Source of the DNA: Hybos culiciformis
Taxonomy: Eukaryota > Arthropoda > Insecta > Diptera > Hybotidae
Direction of reading: 5' to 3'
NCBI GenBank assembly: GCA_964007475.1
Contig: CAXFZM010000350.1
Coordinates: 722,472 to 786,471 of the forward strand
Length of the DNA: 64,000 nucleotides
Shown: positions 23,901 to 37,933 of the stretch, piece after piece
Numbering within the stretch: position 1 is the first letter of the stretch
How the letters are laid out: the number at the start of each line of letters is the position of its first letter
The notes under the pieces: model-generated
Seen by the model: only the letters and a program-made list of their open reading frames with translations
Databases searched by the model: none
What the model was told of the DNA's origin: nothing
Position numbers and translations under genes: made by a program

Positions 23901-25706
23901 AACTTTAACACATAAAATGTTGACTTTGGGCTGGTTTTTTGTTCATTACTCCGGCTCCAGACTTCGGCGGACCTCCGTTTTTGGCTTAAATTAAAGGTCT
24001 AGAAATTACGCTTCTTTCTGTGCAATTTTTATGAAAATCGGTTTTCTAGATCCGGAGAAATAAACGATAAGGTGAGCAAACCCCCTAACTTTAACACATA
24101 AAATGTTGACTTTGGGCCGGCTCCAGACCTCGGAGAACCTCCGTTTTTGGCTTAAATTAAAGGTCTAGAAATGACGCTTCTTTCTCTGCAATTTTTATGA
24201 AAATCGGTTTTCTAGATCCGGAGAAATAAACGATAAGGTGAGCAAACCCCCTAACTTTAACACATAAAATGTTGACTTTGGGCTGGTTTTTTGTTCATTA
24301 CTCCGGCTCCAGACTTCGGCGGACCTCCGTTTTTGGCTTAAATTAAAGCTCTAGAAATTATACTTCTTTCTGTGCAATTTTTATGAAAATCGGTTTTCTA
24401 GATCCAGAGAAATAAACGATAAGGTGAGCAAACCCCCTAACTTTAACACATAAAATGTTGACTTTGGGCTGGTTTTTTGTTCATTACTCCGGCTCCAGAC
24501 CTCGGAGAACCTCCGTTTTTGGCTTAAATTAAAGCTCTAGAAATTACACTTCTTTCTGTGCAATTTTTATGAAAATCGGTTTTCTAGATCCGGAGAAATA
24601 AACGATAAGGTGAGCAAACCCCCTAACTTTAACACATAAAATGTTGACTTTGGGCTGGTTTTTTGTTCATTACTCCGGCTCCAGACTTCGGCGGACCTCC
24701 GTTTTTGGCTTAAATTAAAGGTCTAGAAATTACGCTTCTTTCTGTGCAATTTTTATGAAAATCGGTTTTCTAGATCCGGAGAAATAAACGATAAGGTGAG
24801 CAAACCCCCTAACTTTAACACATAAAATGTTGACTTTGGGCTGGTTTTTTGTTCATTACTCCGGCTCCAGACTTCGGCGGACCTCCGTTTTTGGCTTAAA
24901 TTAAAGGTCTAGAAATTACGCTTCTTTCTGTGCAATTTTTATGAAAATCGGTTTTATAGATCCGGAGAAATAAACGATAAGGTGAGCAAACCCCCTATTT
25001 TTAACACATAAAATGTTGACTTTGGACTGGTTTTTTGTTCATTACTCCGGCTCCAGACCTCGGAGAACCTCCGTTTTTGGCTTAAATTAAAGGTCTAGAA
25101 ATTACGCTTCTTTCTGTGCAATTTTTATGAAAATCGGTTTTCTAGATCCGGAGAAATAAACGATAAGGTGAGCAAACCCCCTAACTTTAACACATAAAAT
25201 GTTGACTTTGGGCTGGTTTTATGTTCATTACTCCGGCTCCAGACTTCGGCGGACCTCCGTTTTTGGCTTAAATTAAAGGTCTAGAAATTACGCTTCTTTC
25301 TGTGCAATTTTTATGAAAATCGGTTTTCTAGATCCGGAGAAATAAACGATAAGGTGAGCAAACCCCCTAACTTTAACACATAAAATGTTGACTTTGGGCT
25401 GGTTTTTTGTTCATTACTCCGGCTCCAGACTTCGGCGGACCTCCGTTTTTGGCTTAAATTAAAGGTCTAGAAATTACGCTTCTTTCTGTGCAATTTTTAT
25501 GAAAATCGGTTTTCTAGATCCGGAGAAATAAACGATAAGGTTAGCAAACCCCCTAACTTTAACACATAAAATGTTGACTTTGGGCTGGTTTTTTGTGCAT
25601 TACTCCGGCTCCAGACCTCGGAGAACCTCCGTTTTTGGCTTAAATTAAAGATCTAGAAATTACGCTCCTTTCTGTGCAATTTTTATGACAATCGGTTTTC
25701 TAGATC
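20951..25706 (+). repeat. Super-unit 1: 26 monomers (4756 bp)
   Basis: Contains four 166-bp monomers at 20951, 22233, 23143 and 24053, so sub-units of 1282, 910, 910 and 1654 bp. Rare private markers are GGATTGG (near 21551 and 22833), CTTCTTAATGTGC (23460), CTGTACAAT (about 23648) and GATCCAGAG (24406). The same markers return in the same order at +4756 in super-unit 2 and then a further +5646 in super-unit 3, so this 26-monomer segment was duplicated as a block. Super-units 1 and 3 share roughly their first 20 monomers; their last monomers differ although total length is the same. Confidence 0.87.
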
Positions 25707-28700
25707 CGGAGAAATAAACGATAAGGTGAGCAAACCCCCTAACTTTAACACATAAAATGTTGACTTTGGGCCGGCTCCAGACCTCGGAGAACCTCCGTTT
25801 TTGGCTTAAATTAAAGGTCTAGAAATGACGCTTCTTTCTCTGCAATTTTTATGAAAATCGGTTTTCTAGATCCGGAGAAATAAACGATAAGGTGAGCAAA
25901 CCCCCTAACTTTAACACATAAAATGTTGACTTTGGGCTGGTTTTTTGTTCATTACTCCGGCTCCAGACTTCGGCGGACCTCCGTTTTTGGCTTAAATTAA
26001 AGCTCTAGAAATTATACTTCTTTCTGTGCAATTTTTATGAAAATCGGTTTTCTAGATCCGGAGAAATAAACGATAAGGTGAGCAAACCCCCTAACTTTAA
26101 CACATAAAATGTTGACTTTGGGCTGGTTTTTTGTTCATTACTCCGGCTCCAGACCTCGGAGAACCTCCGTTTTTGGCTTAAATTAAAGGTCTAGAAATTA
26201 CGCTTCTTTCTGTGCAATTTTTATGAAAATCGGTTTTCTAGATCCGGAGAAATAAACGATAAGGTGAGCAAACCCCCTAACTTTAACACATAAAATGTTG
26301 ACTTTGGATTGGTTTTTTGTTCATTACTCCGGCTCCAGACCTCGGAGAACCTCCGTTTTTGGCTTAAATTAAAGGTCTAGAAATTACGCTTCTTTCTGTG
26401 CAATTTTTATGAAAATCGGTTTTCTAGATCCGGAGAAATAAACGATAAGGTGAGCAAACCCCCTAACTTTAACACATAAAATGTTGACTTTGGGCTGGTT
26501 TTTTGTTCATTACTCCGGCTCCAGACTTCGGCGGACCTCCGTTTTTGGCTTAAATTAAAGCTCTAGAAATTATACTTGTTTCTGTGCAATTTTTATGAAA
26601 ATCGGTTTTCTAGATCCGGAGAAATAAACGATAAGGTGAGCAAACCCCCTAACTTTAACACATAAAATGTTGACTTTGGGCTGGTTTTTTGTTCATTACT
26701 CCGGCTCCAGACTTCGGAGAACCTCCGTTTTTGGCTTAAATTAAAGGTCTAGAAATTACGCTTCTTTCTGTGCAATTTTTATGAAAATCGGTTTTCTAGA
26801 TCCGGAGAAATAAACGATAAGGTTAGCAAACCCCCTAACTTTAACACATAAAATGTTGACTTTGGGCTGGTTTTTTGTGCATTACTCCGGCTCCAGACCT
26901 CGGAGAACCTCCGTTTTTGGCTTAAATTAAAGATCTAGAAATTACGCTCCTTTCTGTGCAATTTTTATGACAATCGGTTTTCTAGATCCGGAGAAATAAA
27001 CGATAAGGTGAGCAAACCCCCTAACTTTAACACATAAAATGTTGACTTTGGGCCGGCTCCAGACCTCGGAGAACCTCCGTTTTTGGCTTAAATTAAAGGT
27101 CTAGAAATGACGCTTCTTTCTCTGCAATTTTTATGAAAATCGGTTTTCTAGATCCGGAGAAATAAACGATAAGGTGAGCAAACCCCCTAACTTTAACACA
27201 TAAAATGTTGACTTTGGGCTGGTTTTTTGTTCATTACTCCGGCTCCAGACTTCGGCGGACCTCCGTTTTTGGCTTAAATTAAAGCTCTAGAAATTATACT
27301 TCTTTCTGTGCAATTTTTATGAAAATCGGTTTTCTAGATCCGGAGAAATAAACGATAAGGTGAGCAAACCCCCTAACTTTAACACATAAAATGTTGACTT
27401 TGGGCTGGTTTTTTGTTCATTACTCCGGCTCCAGACCTCGGAGAACCTCCGTTTTTGGCTTAAATTAAAGGTCTAGAAATTACGCTTCTTTCTGTGCAAT
27501 TTTTATGAAAATCGGTTTTCTAGATCCGGAGAAATAAACGATAAGGTGAGCAAACCCCCTAACTTTAACACATAAAATGTTGACTTTGGATTGGTTTTTT
27601 GTTCATTACTCCGGCTCCAGACCTCGGAGAACCTCCGTTTTTGGCTTAAATTAAAGGTCTAGAAATTACGCTTCTTTCTGTGCAATTTTTACGAAAATCG
27701 GTTTTCTAGATCCGGAGAAATAAACGATAAGGTTAGCAAACCCCCTAACTTTAACACATAAAATGTTGACTTTGGGCTGGTTTTTTGTGCATTACTCCGG
27801 CTCCAGACCTCGGAGAACCTCCGTTTTTGGCTTAAATTAAAGATCTAGAAATTACGCTCCTTTCTGTGCAATTTTTATGAAAATCGGTTTTCTAGATCCG
27901 GAGAAATAAACGATAAGGTGAGCAAACCCCCTAACTTTAACACATAAAATGTTGACTTTGGGCCGGCTCCAGACCTCGGAGAACCTCCGTTTTTGGCTTA
28001 AATTAAAGGTCTAGAAATGACGCTTCTTTCTCTGCAATTTTTATGAAAATCGGTTTTCTAGATCCGGAGAAATAAACGATAAGGTGAGCAAACCCCCTAA
28101 CTTTAACACATAAAATGTTGACTTTGGGCTGGTTTTTTGTTCATTACTCCGGCTCCAGACTTCGGCGGACCTCCGTTTTTGGCTTAAATTAAAGCTCTAG
28201 AAATTATACTTCTTAATGTGCAATTTTTATGAAAATCGGTTTTCTAGATCCGGAGAAATAAACGATAAGGTGAGCAAACCCCCTAACTTTAACACATAAA
28301 ATGTTGACTTTGGGCTGGTTTTTTGTTCATTACTCCGGCTCCAGACCTCGGAGAACCTCCGTTTTTGGCTTAAATTAAAGGTCTAGAAATTACGCTTCTT
28401 TCTGTACAATTTTTATGAAAATCGGTTTTCTAGATCCGGAGAAATAAACGATAAGGTGAGCAAACCCCCTAACTTTAACACATAAAATGTTGACTTTGGA
28501 CTGGTTTTTTGTTCATTACTCCGGCTCCAGACCTCGGAGAACCTCCGTTTTTGGCTTAAATTAAAGGTCTAGAAATTACGCTTCTTTCTGTGCAATTTTT
28601 ATGAAAATCGGTTTTCTAGATCCGGAGAAATAAACGATAAGGTGAGCAAACCCCCTAACTTTAACACATAAAATGTTGACTTTGGGATGGTTTTTTGTTC

Positions 28701-31352
28701 ATTACTCCGGCTCCAGACTTCGGCGGACCTCCGTTTTTGGCTTAAATTAAAGGTCTAGAAATTACGCTTCTTTCTGTGCAATTTTTATGAAAATCGGTTT
28801 TCTAGATCCGGAGAAATAAACGATAAGGTGAGCAAACCCCCTAACTTTAACACATAAAATGTTGACTTTGGGCCGGCTCCAGACCTCGGAGAACCTCCGT
28901 TTTTGGCTTAAATTAAAGGTCTAGAAATGACGCTTCTTTCTCTGCAATTTTTATGAAAATCGGTTTTCTAGATCCGGAGAAATAAACGATAAGGTGAGCA
29001 AACCCCCTAACTTTAACACATAAAATGTTGACTTTGGGCTGGTTTTTTGTTCATTACTCCGGCTCCAGACTTCGGCGGACCTCCGTTTTTGGCTTAAATT
29101 AAAGCTCTAGAAATTATACTTCTTTCTGTGCAATTTTTATGAAAATCGGTTTTCTAGATCCAGAGAAATAAACGATAAGGTGAGCAAACCCCCTAACTTT
29201 AACACATAAAATGTTGACTTTGGGCTGGTTTTTTGTTCATTACTCCGGCTCCAGACCTCGGAGAACCTCCGTTTTTGGCTTAAATTAAAGCTCTAGAAAT
29301 TACACTTCTTTCTGTGCAATTTTTATGAAAATCGGTTTTCTAGATCCGGAGAAATAAACGATAAGGTGAGCAAACCCCCTAACTTTAACACATAAAATGT
29401 TGACTTTGGGCTGGTTTTTTGTTCATTACTCCGGCTCCAGACCTCGGAGAACCTCCGTTTTTGGCTTAAATTAAAGGTCTAGAAATTACGCTTCTTTCTG
29501 TGCATCTTTTATGAAAATCGGTTTTCTAGATCCGGAGAAATAAACGATAAGGTGAGCAAACCCCCTAACTTTAACACATAAAATGTTGACTTTGGGCTGG
29601 TTTTTTGTTCATTACTCCGGCTCCAGACTTCGGCGGACCTCCGTTTTTGGCTTAAATTAAAGGTCTAGAAATTACGCTTCTTTCTGTGCAATTTTTATGA
29701 AAATCGGTTTTCTAGATCCGGAGAAATAAACGATAAGGTGAGCAAACCCCCTAACTTTAACACATAAAATGTTGACTTTGGGCTGGTTTTTTGTTCCTTA
29801 CTCCGGCTCCAGACCTCGGAGAACCTCCGTTTTTGGCTTAAATTAAAGATCTAGAAATTACGCTTCTTTCTGTGCAATTTTTACGAAAATCGGTTTTCTA
29901 GATCCGGAGAAATAAACGATAAGGTGAGCAAACCCCCTAACTTTAACACATAAAATGTTGACTTTGGGCTGGTTTTTTGTTCATTACTCCGGCTCCAGAC
30001 TTCGGCGGACCTCCGTTTTTGGCTTAAATTAAAGGTCTAGAAATTACGCTTCTTTCTGTGCAATTTTTATGAAAATCGGTTTTCTAGATCCGGAGAAATA
30101 AACGATAAGGTTAGCAAACCCCCTAACTTTAACACATAAAATGTTGACTTTGGGCTGGTTTTTTGTGCATTACTCCGGCTCCAGACCTCGGAGAACCTCC
30201 GTTTTTGGCTTAAATTAAAGATCTAGAAATTACGCTCCTTTCTGTGCAATTTTTATGACAATCGGTTTTCTAGATCCGGAGAAATAAACGATAAGGTGAG
30301 CAAACCCCCTAACTTTAACACATAAAATGTTGACTTTGGGCCGGCTCCAGACCTCGGAGAACCTCCGTTTTTGGCTTAAATTAAAGGTCTAGAAATGACG
30401 CTTCTTTCTCTGCAATTTTTATGAAAATCGGTTTTCTAGATCCGGAGAAATAAACGATAAGGTGAGCAAACCCCCTAACTTTAACACATAAAATGTTGAC
30501 TTTGGGCTGGTTTTTTGTTCATTACTCCGGCTCCAGACTTCGGCGGACCTCCGTTTTTGGCTTAAATTAAAGCTCTAGAAATTATACTTCTTTCTGTGCA
30601 ATTTTTATGAAAATCGGTTTTCTAGATCCGGAGAAATAAACGATAAGGTTAGCAAACCCCCTAACTTTAACACATAAAATGTTGACTTTGGGCTGGTTTT
30701 TTGTGCATTACTCCGGCTCCAGACCTCGGAGAACCTCCGTTTTTGGCTTAAATTAAAGATCTAGAAATTACGCTCCTTTCTGTGCAATTTTTATGACAAT
30801 CGGTTTTCTAGATCCGGAGAAATAAACGATAAGGTGAGCAAACCCCCTAACTTTAACACATAAAATGTTGACTTTGGGCCGGCTCCAGACTTCGGCGGAC
30901 CTCCGTTTTTGGCTTAAATTAAAGGTCTAGAAATTACGCTTCTTTCTGTGCAATTTTTATGAAAATCGGTTTTCTAGATCCGGAGAAATAAACGATAAGG
31001 TGAGCAAACCCCCTAACTTTAACACATAAAATGTTGACTTTGGGCTGGTTTTTTGTTCATTACTCCGGCTCCAGACTTCGGCGGACCTCCGTTTTTGGCT
31101 TAAATTAAAGGTCTAGAAATTACGCTTCTTTCTGTGCAATTTTTATGAAAATCGGTTTTCTAGATCCGGAGAAATAAACGATAAGGTTAGCAAACCCCCT
31201 AACTTTAACACATAAAATGTTGACTTTGGGCTGGTTTTTTGTGCATTACTCCGGCTCCAGACCTCGGAGAACCTCCGTTTTTGGCTTAAATTAAAGATCT
31301 AGAAATTACGCTCCTTTCTGTGCAATTTTTATGACAATCGGTTTTCTAGATC
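25707..31352 (+). repeat. Super-unit 2: 31 monomers (5646 bp)
   Basis: Sub-units start with short monomers at 25707, 26989, 27899, 28809, 30277 and 30815. The first part repeats super-unit 1 (CTTCTTAATGTGC at 28216, GATCCAGAG at 29162). It is longer by exactly 890 bp, which is three 186-bp and two 166-bp monomers, because the AAGGTTAGC, short-monomer, TTCGGCGG trio is iterated at about 30.1, 30.65 and 31.19 kb with 538-bp spacing. It includes the chimeric short monomer at 30815. Confidence 0.87.
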
Positions 31353-34300
31353 CGGAGAAATAAACGATAAGGTGAGCAAACCCCCTAACTTTAACACATA
31401 AAATGTTGACTTTGGGCCGGCTCCAGACCTCGGAGAACCTCCGTTTTTGGCTTAAATTAAAGGTCTAGAAATGACGCTTCTTTCTCTGCAATTTTTATGA
31501 AAATCGGTTTTCTAGATCCGGAGAAATAAACGATAAGGTGAGCAAACCCCCTAACTTTAACACATAAAATGTTGACTTTGGGCTGGTTTTTTGTTCATTA
31601 CTCCGGCTCCAGACTTCGGCGGACCTCCGTTTTTGGCTTAAATTAAAGCTCTAGAAATTATACTTCTTTCTGTGCAATTTTTATGAAAATCGGTTTTCTA
31701 GATCCGGAGAAATAAACGATAAGGTGAGCAAACCCCCTAACTTTAACACATAAAATGTTGACTTTGGGCTGGTTTTTTGTTCATTACTCCGGCTCCAGAC
31801 CTCGGAGAACCTCCGTTTTTGGCTTAAATTAAAGGTCTAGAAATTACGCTTCTTTCTGTGCAATTTTTATGAAAATCGGTTTTCTAGATCCGGAGAAATA
31901 AACGATAAGGTGAGCAAACCCCCTAACTTTAACACATAAAATGTTGACTTTGGATTGGTTTTTTGTTCATTACTCCGGCTCCAGACCTCGGAGAACCTCC
32001 GTTTTTGGCTTAAATTAAAGGTCTAGAAATTACGCTTCTTTCTGTGCAATTTTTATGAAAATCGGTTTTCTAGATCCGGAGAAATAAACGATAAGGTGAG
32101 CAAACCCCCTAACTTTAACACATAAAATGTTGACTTTGGGCTGGTTTTTTGTTCATTACTCCGGCTCCAGACTTCGGCGGACCTCCGTTTTTGGCTTAAA
32201 TTAAAGCTCTAGAAATTATACTTGTTTCTGTGCAATTTTTATGAAAATCGGTTTTCTAGATCCGGAGAAATAAACGATAAGGTGAGCAAACCCCCTAACT
32301 TTAACACATAAAATGTTGACTTTGGGCTGGTTTTTTGTTCATTACTCCGGCTCCAGACTTCGGAGAACCTCCGTTTTTGGCTTAAATTAAAGGTCTAGAA
32401 ATTACGCTTCTTTCTGTGCAATTTTTATGAAAATCGGTTTTCTAGATCCGGAGAAATAAACGATAAGGTTAGCAAACCCCCTAACTTTAACACATAAAAT
32501 GTTGACTTTGGGCTGGTTTTTTGTGCATTACTCCGGCTCCAGACCTCGGAGAACCTCCGTTTTTGGCTTAAATTAAAGATCTAGAAATTACGCTCCTTTC
32601 TGTGCAATTTTTATGACAATCGGTTTTCTAGATCCGGAGAAATAAACGATAAGGTGAGCAAACCCCCTAACTTTAACACATAAAATGTTGACTTTGGGCC
32701 GGCTCCAGACCTCGGAGAACCTCCGTTTTTGGCTTAAATTAAAGGTCTAGAAATGACGCTTCTTTCTCTGCAATTTTTATGAAAATCGGTTTTCTAGATC
32801 CGGAGAAATAAACGATAAGGTGAGCAAACCCCCTAACTTTAACACATAAAATGTTGACTTTGGGCTGGTTTTTTGTTCATTACTCCGGCTCCAGACTTCG
32901 GCGGACCTCCGTTTTTGGCTTAAATTAAAGCTCTAGAAATTATACTTCTTTCTGTGCAATTTTTATGAAAATCGGTTTTCTAGATCCGGAGAAATAAACG
33001 ATAAGGTGAGCAAACCCCCTAACTTTAACACATAAAATGTTGACTTTGGGCTGGTTTTTTGTTCATTACTCCGGCTCCAGACCTCGGAGAACCTCCGTTT
33101 TTGGCTTAAATTAAAGGTCTAGAAATTACGCTTCTTTCTGTGCAATTTTTATGAAAATCGGTTTTCTAGATCCGGAGAAATAAACGATAAGGTGAGCAAA
33201 CCCCCTAACTTTAACACATAAAATGTTGACTTTGGATTGGTTTTTTGTTCATTACTCCGGCTCCAGACCTCGGAGAACCTCCGTTTTTGGCTTAAATTAA
33301 AGGTCTAGAAATTACGCTTCTTTCTGTGCAATTTTTACGAAAATCGGTTTTCTAGATCCGGAGAAATAAACGATAAGGTTAGCAAACCCCCTAACTTTAA
33401 CACATAAAATGTTGACTTTGGGCTGGTTTTTTGTGCATTACTCCGGCTCCAGACCTCGGAGAACCTCCGTTTTTGGCTTAAATTAAAGATCTAGAAATTA
33501 CGCTCCTTTCTGTGCAATTTTTATGAAAATCGGTTTTCTAGATCCGGAGAAATAAACGATAAGGTGAGCAAACCCCCTAACTTTAACACATAAAATGTTG
33601 ACTTTGGGCCGGCTCCAGACCTCGGAGAACCTCCGTTTTTGGCTTAAATTAAAGGTCTAGAAATGACGCTTCTTTCTCTGCAATTTTTATGAAAATCGGT
33701 TTTCTAGATCCGGAGAAATAAACGATAAGGTGAGCAAACCCCCTAACTTTAACACATAAAATGTTGACTTTGGGCTGGTTTTTTGTTCATTACTCCGGCT
33801 CCAGACTTCGGCGGACCTCCGTTTTTGGCTTAAATTAAAGCTCTAGAAATTATACTTCTTAATGTGCAATTTTTATGAAAATCGGTTTTCTAGATCCGGA
33901 GAAATAAACGATAAGGTGAGCAAACCCCCTAACTTTAACACATAAAATGTTGACTTTGGGCTGGTTTTTTGTTCATTACTCCGGCTCCAGACCTCGGAGA
34001 ACCTCCGTTTTTGGCTTAAATTAAAGGTCTAGAAATTACGCTTCTTTCTGTACAATTTTTATGAAAATCGGTTTTCTAGATCCGGAGAAATAAACGATAA
34101 GGTGAGCAAACCCCCTAACTTTAACACATAAAATGTTGACTTTGGACTGGTTTTTTGTTCATTACTCCGGCTCCAGACCTCGGAGAACCTCCGTTTTTGG
34201 CTTAAATTAAAGGTCTAGAAATTACGCTTCTTTCTGTGCAATTTTTATGAAAATCGGTTTTCTAGATCCGGAGAAATAAACGATAAGGTGAGCAAACCCC

Positions 34301-36108
34301 CTAACTTTAACACATAAAATGTTGACTTTGGGCTGGTTTTTTGTTCATTACTCCGGCTCCAGACTTCGGCGGACCTCCGTTTTTGGCTTAAATTAAAGGT
34401 CTAGAAATTACGCTTCTTTCTGTGCAATTTTTATGAAAATCGGTTTTCTAGATCCGGAGAAATAAACGATAAGGTGAGCAAACCCCCTAACTTTAACACA
34501 TAAAATGTTGACTTTGGGCCGGCTCCAGACCTCGGAGAACCTCCGTTTTTGGCTTAAATTAAAGGTCTAGAAATGACGCTTCTTTCTCTGCAATTTTTAT
34601 GAAAATCGGTTTTCTAGATCCGGAGAAATAAACGATAAGGTGAGCAAACCCCCTAACTTTAACACATAAAATGTTGACTTTGGGCTGGTTTTTTGTTCAT
34701 TACTCCGGCTCCAGACTTCGGCGGACCTCCGTTTTTGGCTTAAATTAAAGCTCTAGAAATTATACTTCTTTCTGTGCAATTTTTATGAAAATCGGTTTTC
34801 TAGATCCAGAGAAATAAACGATAAGGTGAGCAAACCCCCTAACTTTAACACATAAAATGTTGACTTTGGGCTGGTTTTTTGTTCATTACTCCGGCTCCAG
34901 ACCTCGGAGAACCTCCGTTTTTGGCTTAAATTAAAGCTCTAGAAATTACACTTCTTTCTGTGCAATTTTTATGAAAATCGGTTTTCTAGATCCGGAGAAA
35001 TAAACGATAAGGTGAGCAAACCCCCTAACTTTAACACATAAAATGTTGACTTTGGGCTGGTTTTTTGTTCATTACTCCGGCTCCAGACCTCGGAGAACCT
35101 CCGTTTTTGGCTTAAATTAAAGGTCTAGAAATTACGCTTCTTTCTGTGCATCTTTTATGAAAATCGGTTTTCTAGATCCGGAGAAATAAACGATAAGGTG
35201 AGCAAACCCCCTAACTTTAACACATAAAATGTTGACTTTGGGCTGGTTTTTTGTTCATTACTCCGGCTCCAGACTTCGGCGGACCTCCGTTTTTGGCTTA
35301 AATTAAAGGTCTAGAAATTACGCTTCTTTCTGTGCAATTTTTATGAAAATCGGTTTTCTAGATCCGGAGAAATAAACGATAAGGTGAGCAAACCCCCTAA
35401 CTTTAACACATAAAATGTTGACTTTGGGCTGGTTTTTTGTTCCTTACTCCGGCTCCAGACCTCGGAGAACCTCCGTTTTTGGCTTAAATTAAAGATCTAG
35501 AAATTACGCTTCTTTCTGTGCAATTTTTACGAAAATCGGTTTTCTAGATCCGGAGAAATAAACGATAAGGTGAGCAAACCCCCTAACTTTAACACATAAA
35601 ATGTTGACTTTGGAGTGGTTTTTTGTTCATTACTCCGGCTCCAGACCTCGGAGAACCTCCGTTTTTGGCTTAAATTAAAGGTCTAGAAATTACGCTTCTT
35701 TCTGTGCAATTTTTACGAAAATCGGTTTTCTAGATCCGGAGAAATAAACGATAAGGTGAGCAAACCCCCTAACTTTAACACATAAAATGTTGACTTTGGG
35801 CTGGTTTTTTGTTCCTTACTCCGGCTCCAGACCTCGGAGAACCTCCGTTTTTGGCTTAAATTAAAGCTCTAGAAATTACGCTTCTTTCTGTGCAATTTTT
35901 ACGAAAATCGGTTTTCTAGATCCGGAGAAATAAACGATAAGGTGAGCAAACCCCCTAACTTTAACACATAAAATGTTGACTTTGGGCTGGTTTTTTGTTC
36001 ATTACTCCGGCTCCAGACTTCGGCGGACCTCCGTTTTTGGCTTAAATTAAAGGTCTAGAAATTACGCTTCTTTCTGTGCAACTTTTATGAAAATCGGTTT
36101 TCTAGATC
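31353..36108 (+). repeat. Super-unit 3: 26 monomers (4756 bp)
   Basis: Short monomers at 31353, 32635, 33545 and 34455. Markers shared with super-unit 2 at +5646 are CTTGTTTCTG (26578 to 32224), CTTCTTAATGTGC (28216 to 33862), GATCCAGAG (29162 to 34808), GCATCTTTT (29502 to 35148) and TTCCTTACTCC (29794 to 35440). Agreement stops near 35.6 kb, where this copy has GGAGTGG but super-unit 2 has GGGCTGG/TTCGGCGG. Confidence 0.86.
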
Positions 36109-37762
36109 CGGAGAAATAAACGATAAGGTGAGCAAACCCCCTAACTTTAACACATAAAATGTTGACTTTGGGCCGGCTCCAGACCTCGGAGAACCTCCGT
36201 TTTTGGCTTAAATTAAAGGTCTAGAAATGACGCTTCTTTCTCTGCAATTTTTATGAAAATCGGTTTTCTAGATCCGGAGAAATAAACGATAAGGTGAGCA
36301 AACCCCCTAACTTTAACACATAAAATGTTGACTTTGGGCTGGTTTTTTGTTCATTACTCCGGCTCCAGACTTCGTCGGACCTCCGTTTTTGGCTTAAATT
36401 AAAGCTCTAGAAATTATACTTCTTTCTGTGCAATTTTTATGAAAATCGGTTTTCTAGATCCAGAGAAATAAACGATAAGGTGAGCAAACCCCCTAACTTT
36501 AACACATAAAATGTTGACTTTGGGCTGGTTTTTTGTTCATTACTCCGGCTCCAGACCTCGGAGAACCTCCGTTTTTGGCTTAAATTAAAGCTCTAGAAAT
36601 TACACTTCTTTCTGTGCAATTTTTATGAAAATCGGTTTTCTAGATCCGGAGAAATAAACGATAAGGTGAGCAAACCCCCTAACTTTAACACATAAAATGT
36701 TGACTTTGGGCTCGTTTTTTGTTCATTACTCCGGCTCCAGACCTCGGAGAACCTCCGTTTTTGGCTTAAATTAAAGGTCTAGAAATTACGCTTCTTTCTG
36801 TGCATCTTTTATGAAAATCGGTTTTCTAGATCCGGAGAAATAAACGATAAGGTGAGCAAACCCCCTAACTTTAACACATAAAATGTTGACTTTGGGCTGG
36901 TTTTTTGTTCATTACTCCGGCTCCAGACTTCGGCGGACCTCCGTTTTTGGCTTAAATTAAAGGTCTAGAAATTACGCTTCTTTCTGTGCAATTTTTATGA
37001 AAATCGGTTTTCTAGATCCGGAGAAATAAACGATAAGGTGAGCAAACCCCCTAACTTTAACACATAAAATGTTGACTTTGGGCTGGTTTTTTGTTCCTTA
37101 CTCCGGCTCCAGACCTCGGAGAACCTCCGTTTTTGGCTTAAATTAAAGATCTAGAAATTACGCTTCTTTCTGTGCAATTTTTACGAAAATCGGTTTTCTA
37201 GATCCGGAGAAATAAACGATAAGGTGAGCAAACCCCCTAACTTTAACACATAAAATGTTGACTTTGGAGTGGTTTTTTGTTCATTACTCCGGCTCCAGAC
37301 CTCGGAGAACCTCCGTTTTTGGCTTAAATTAAAGGTCTAGAAATTACGCTTCTTTCTGTGCAATTTTTACGAAAATCGGTTTTCTAGATCCGGAGAAATA
37401 AACGATAAGGTGAGCAAACCCCCTAACTTTAACACATAAAATGTTGACTTTGGGCTGGTTTTTTGTTCCTTACTCCGGCTCCAGACCTCGGAGAACCTCC
37501 GTTTTTGGCTTAAATTAAAGATCTAGAAATTACGCTTCTTTCTGTGCAATTTTTACGAAAATCGGTTTTCTAGATCCGGAGAAATAAACGATAAGGTGAG
37601 CAAACCCCCTAACTTTAACACATAAAATGTTGACTTTGGGCTGGTTTTTTGTTCATTACTCCGGCTCCAGACTTCGGCGGACCTCCGTTTTTGGCTTAAA
37701 TTAAAGGTCTAGAAATTACGCTTCTTTCTGTGCAACTTTTATGAAAATCGGTTTTCTAGATC
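34455..37762 (+). repeat. Tandem 9-monomer pair (1654-bp period)
   Basis: Two adjacent 9-monomer units begin at 34455 and 36109. The chain short monomer, GATCCAGAG (34808 and 36462), AAAGCTCT/ATTACAC, GCATCTTTT (35148 and 36802), TTCGGCGG, TTCCTT (35440 and 37094), GGAGTGG (35611 and 37265), TTCCTT, TTCGGCGG with GCAACTTTT repeats at exactly 1654 bp. Differences include GGGCTGG versus GGGCTCG in the GCATC copy, TTCGGCGG versus TTCGTCGG, and AAAGCTCT versus AAAGATCT in the second TTCCTT copy. It overlaps the end of super-unit 3. Confidence 0.85.
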
Positions 37763-37933
37763 CGGAGAAATAAACGATACTAACTTTAACACATAAAATG
37801 TTGACTTTGGGCTGTTTTTTTGTTCATTACTCCGGCTCCAGACCTCGGAGAACCTCCGTTTTTGGCTTAAATTAAAGGTCTAGAAATAACGCTTCTTTCT
37901 GTGCAATTTTTACGAAAATCGGTTTTCTAGATC
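37763..37933 (+). repeat. 171-bp monomer with 15-bp deletion in the conserved part
   Basis: The sequence reads AAACGATACTAACTTT (junction near 37779), so reference bases 19-33 (AGGTGAGCAAACCCC) are missing. This is the only large deletion I see inside the otherwise nearly constant bases 1-61. It occurs at the end of the 1654-bp tandem pair, next to a GGGCTGTTTTTTTG copy, so it may mark a block boundary. Confidence 0.9.
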
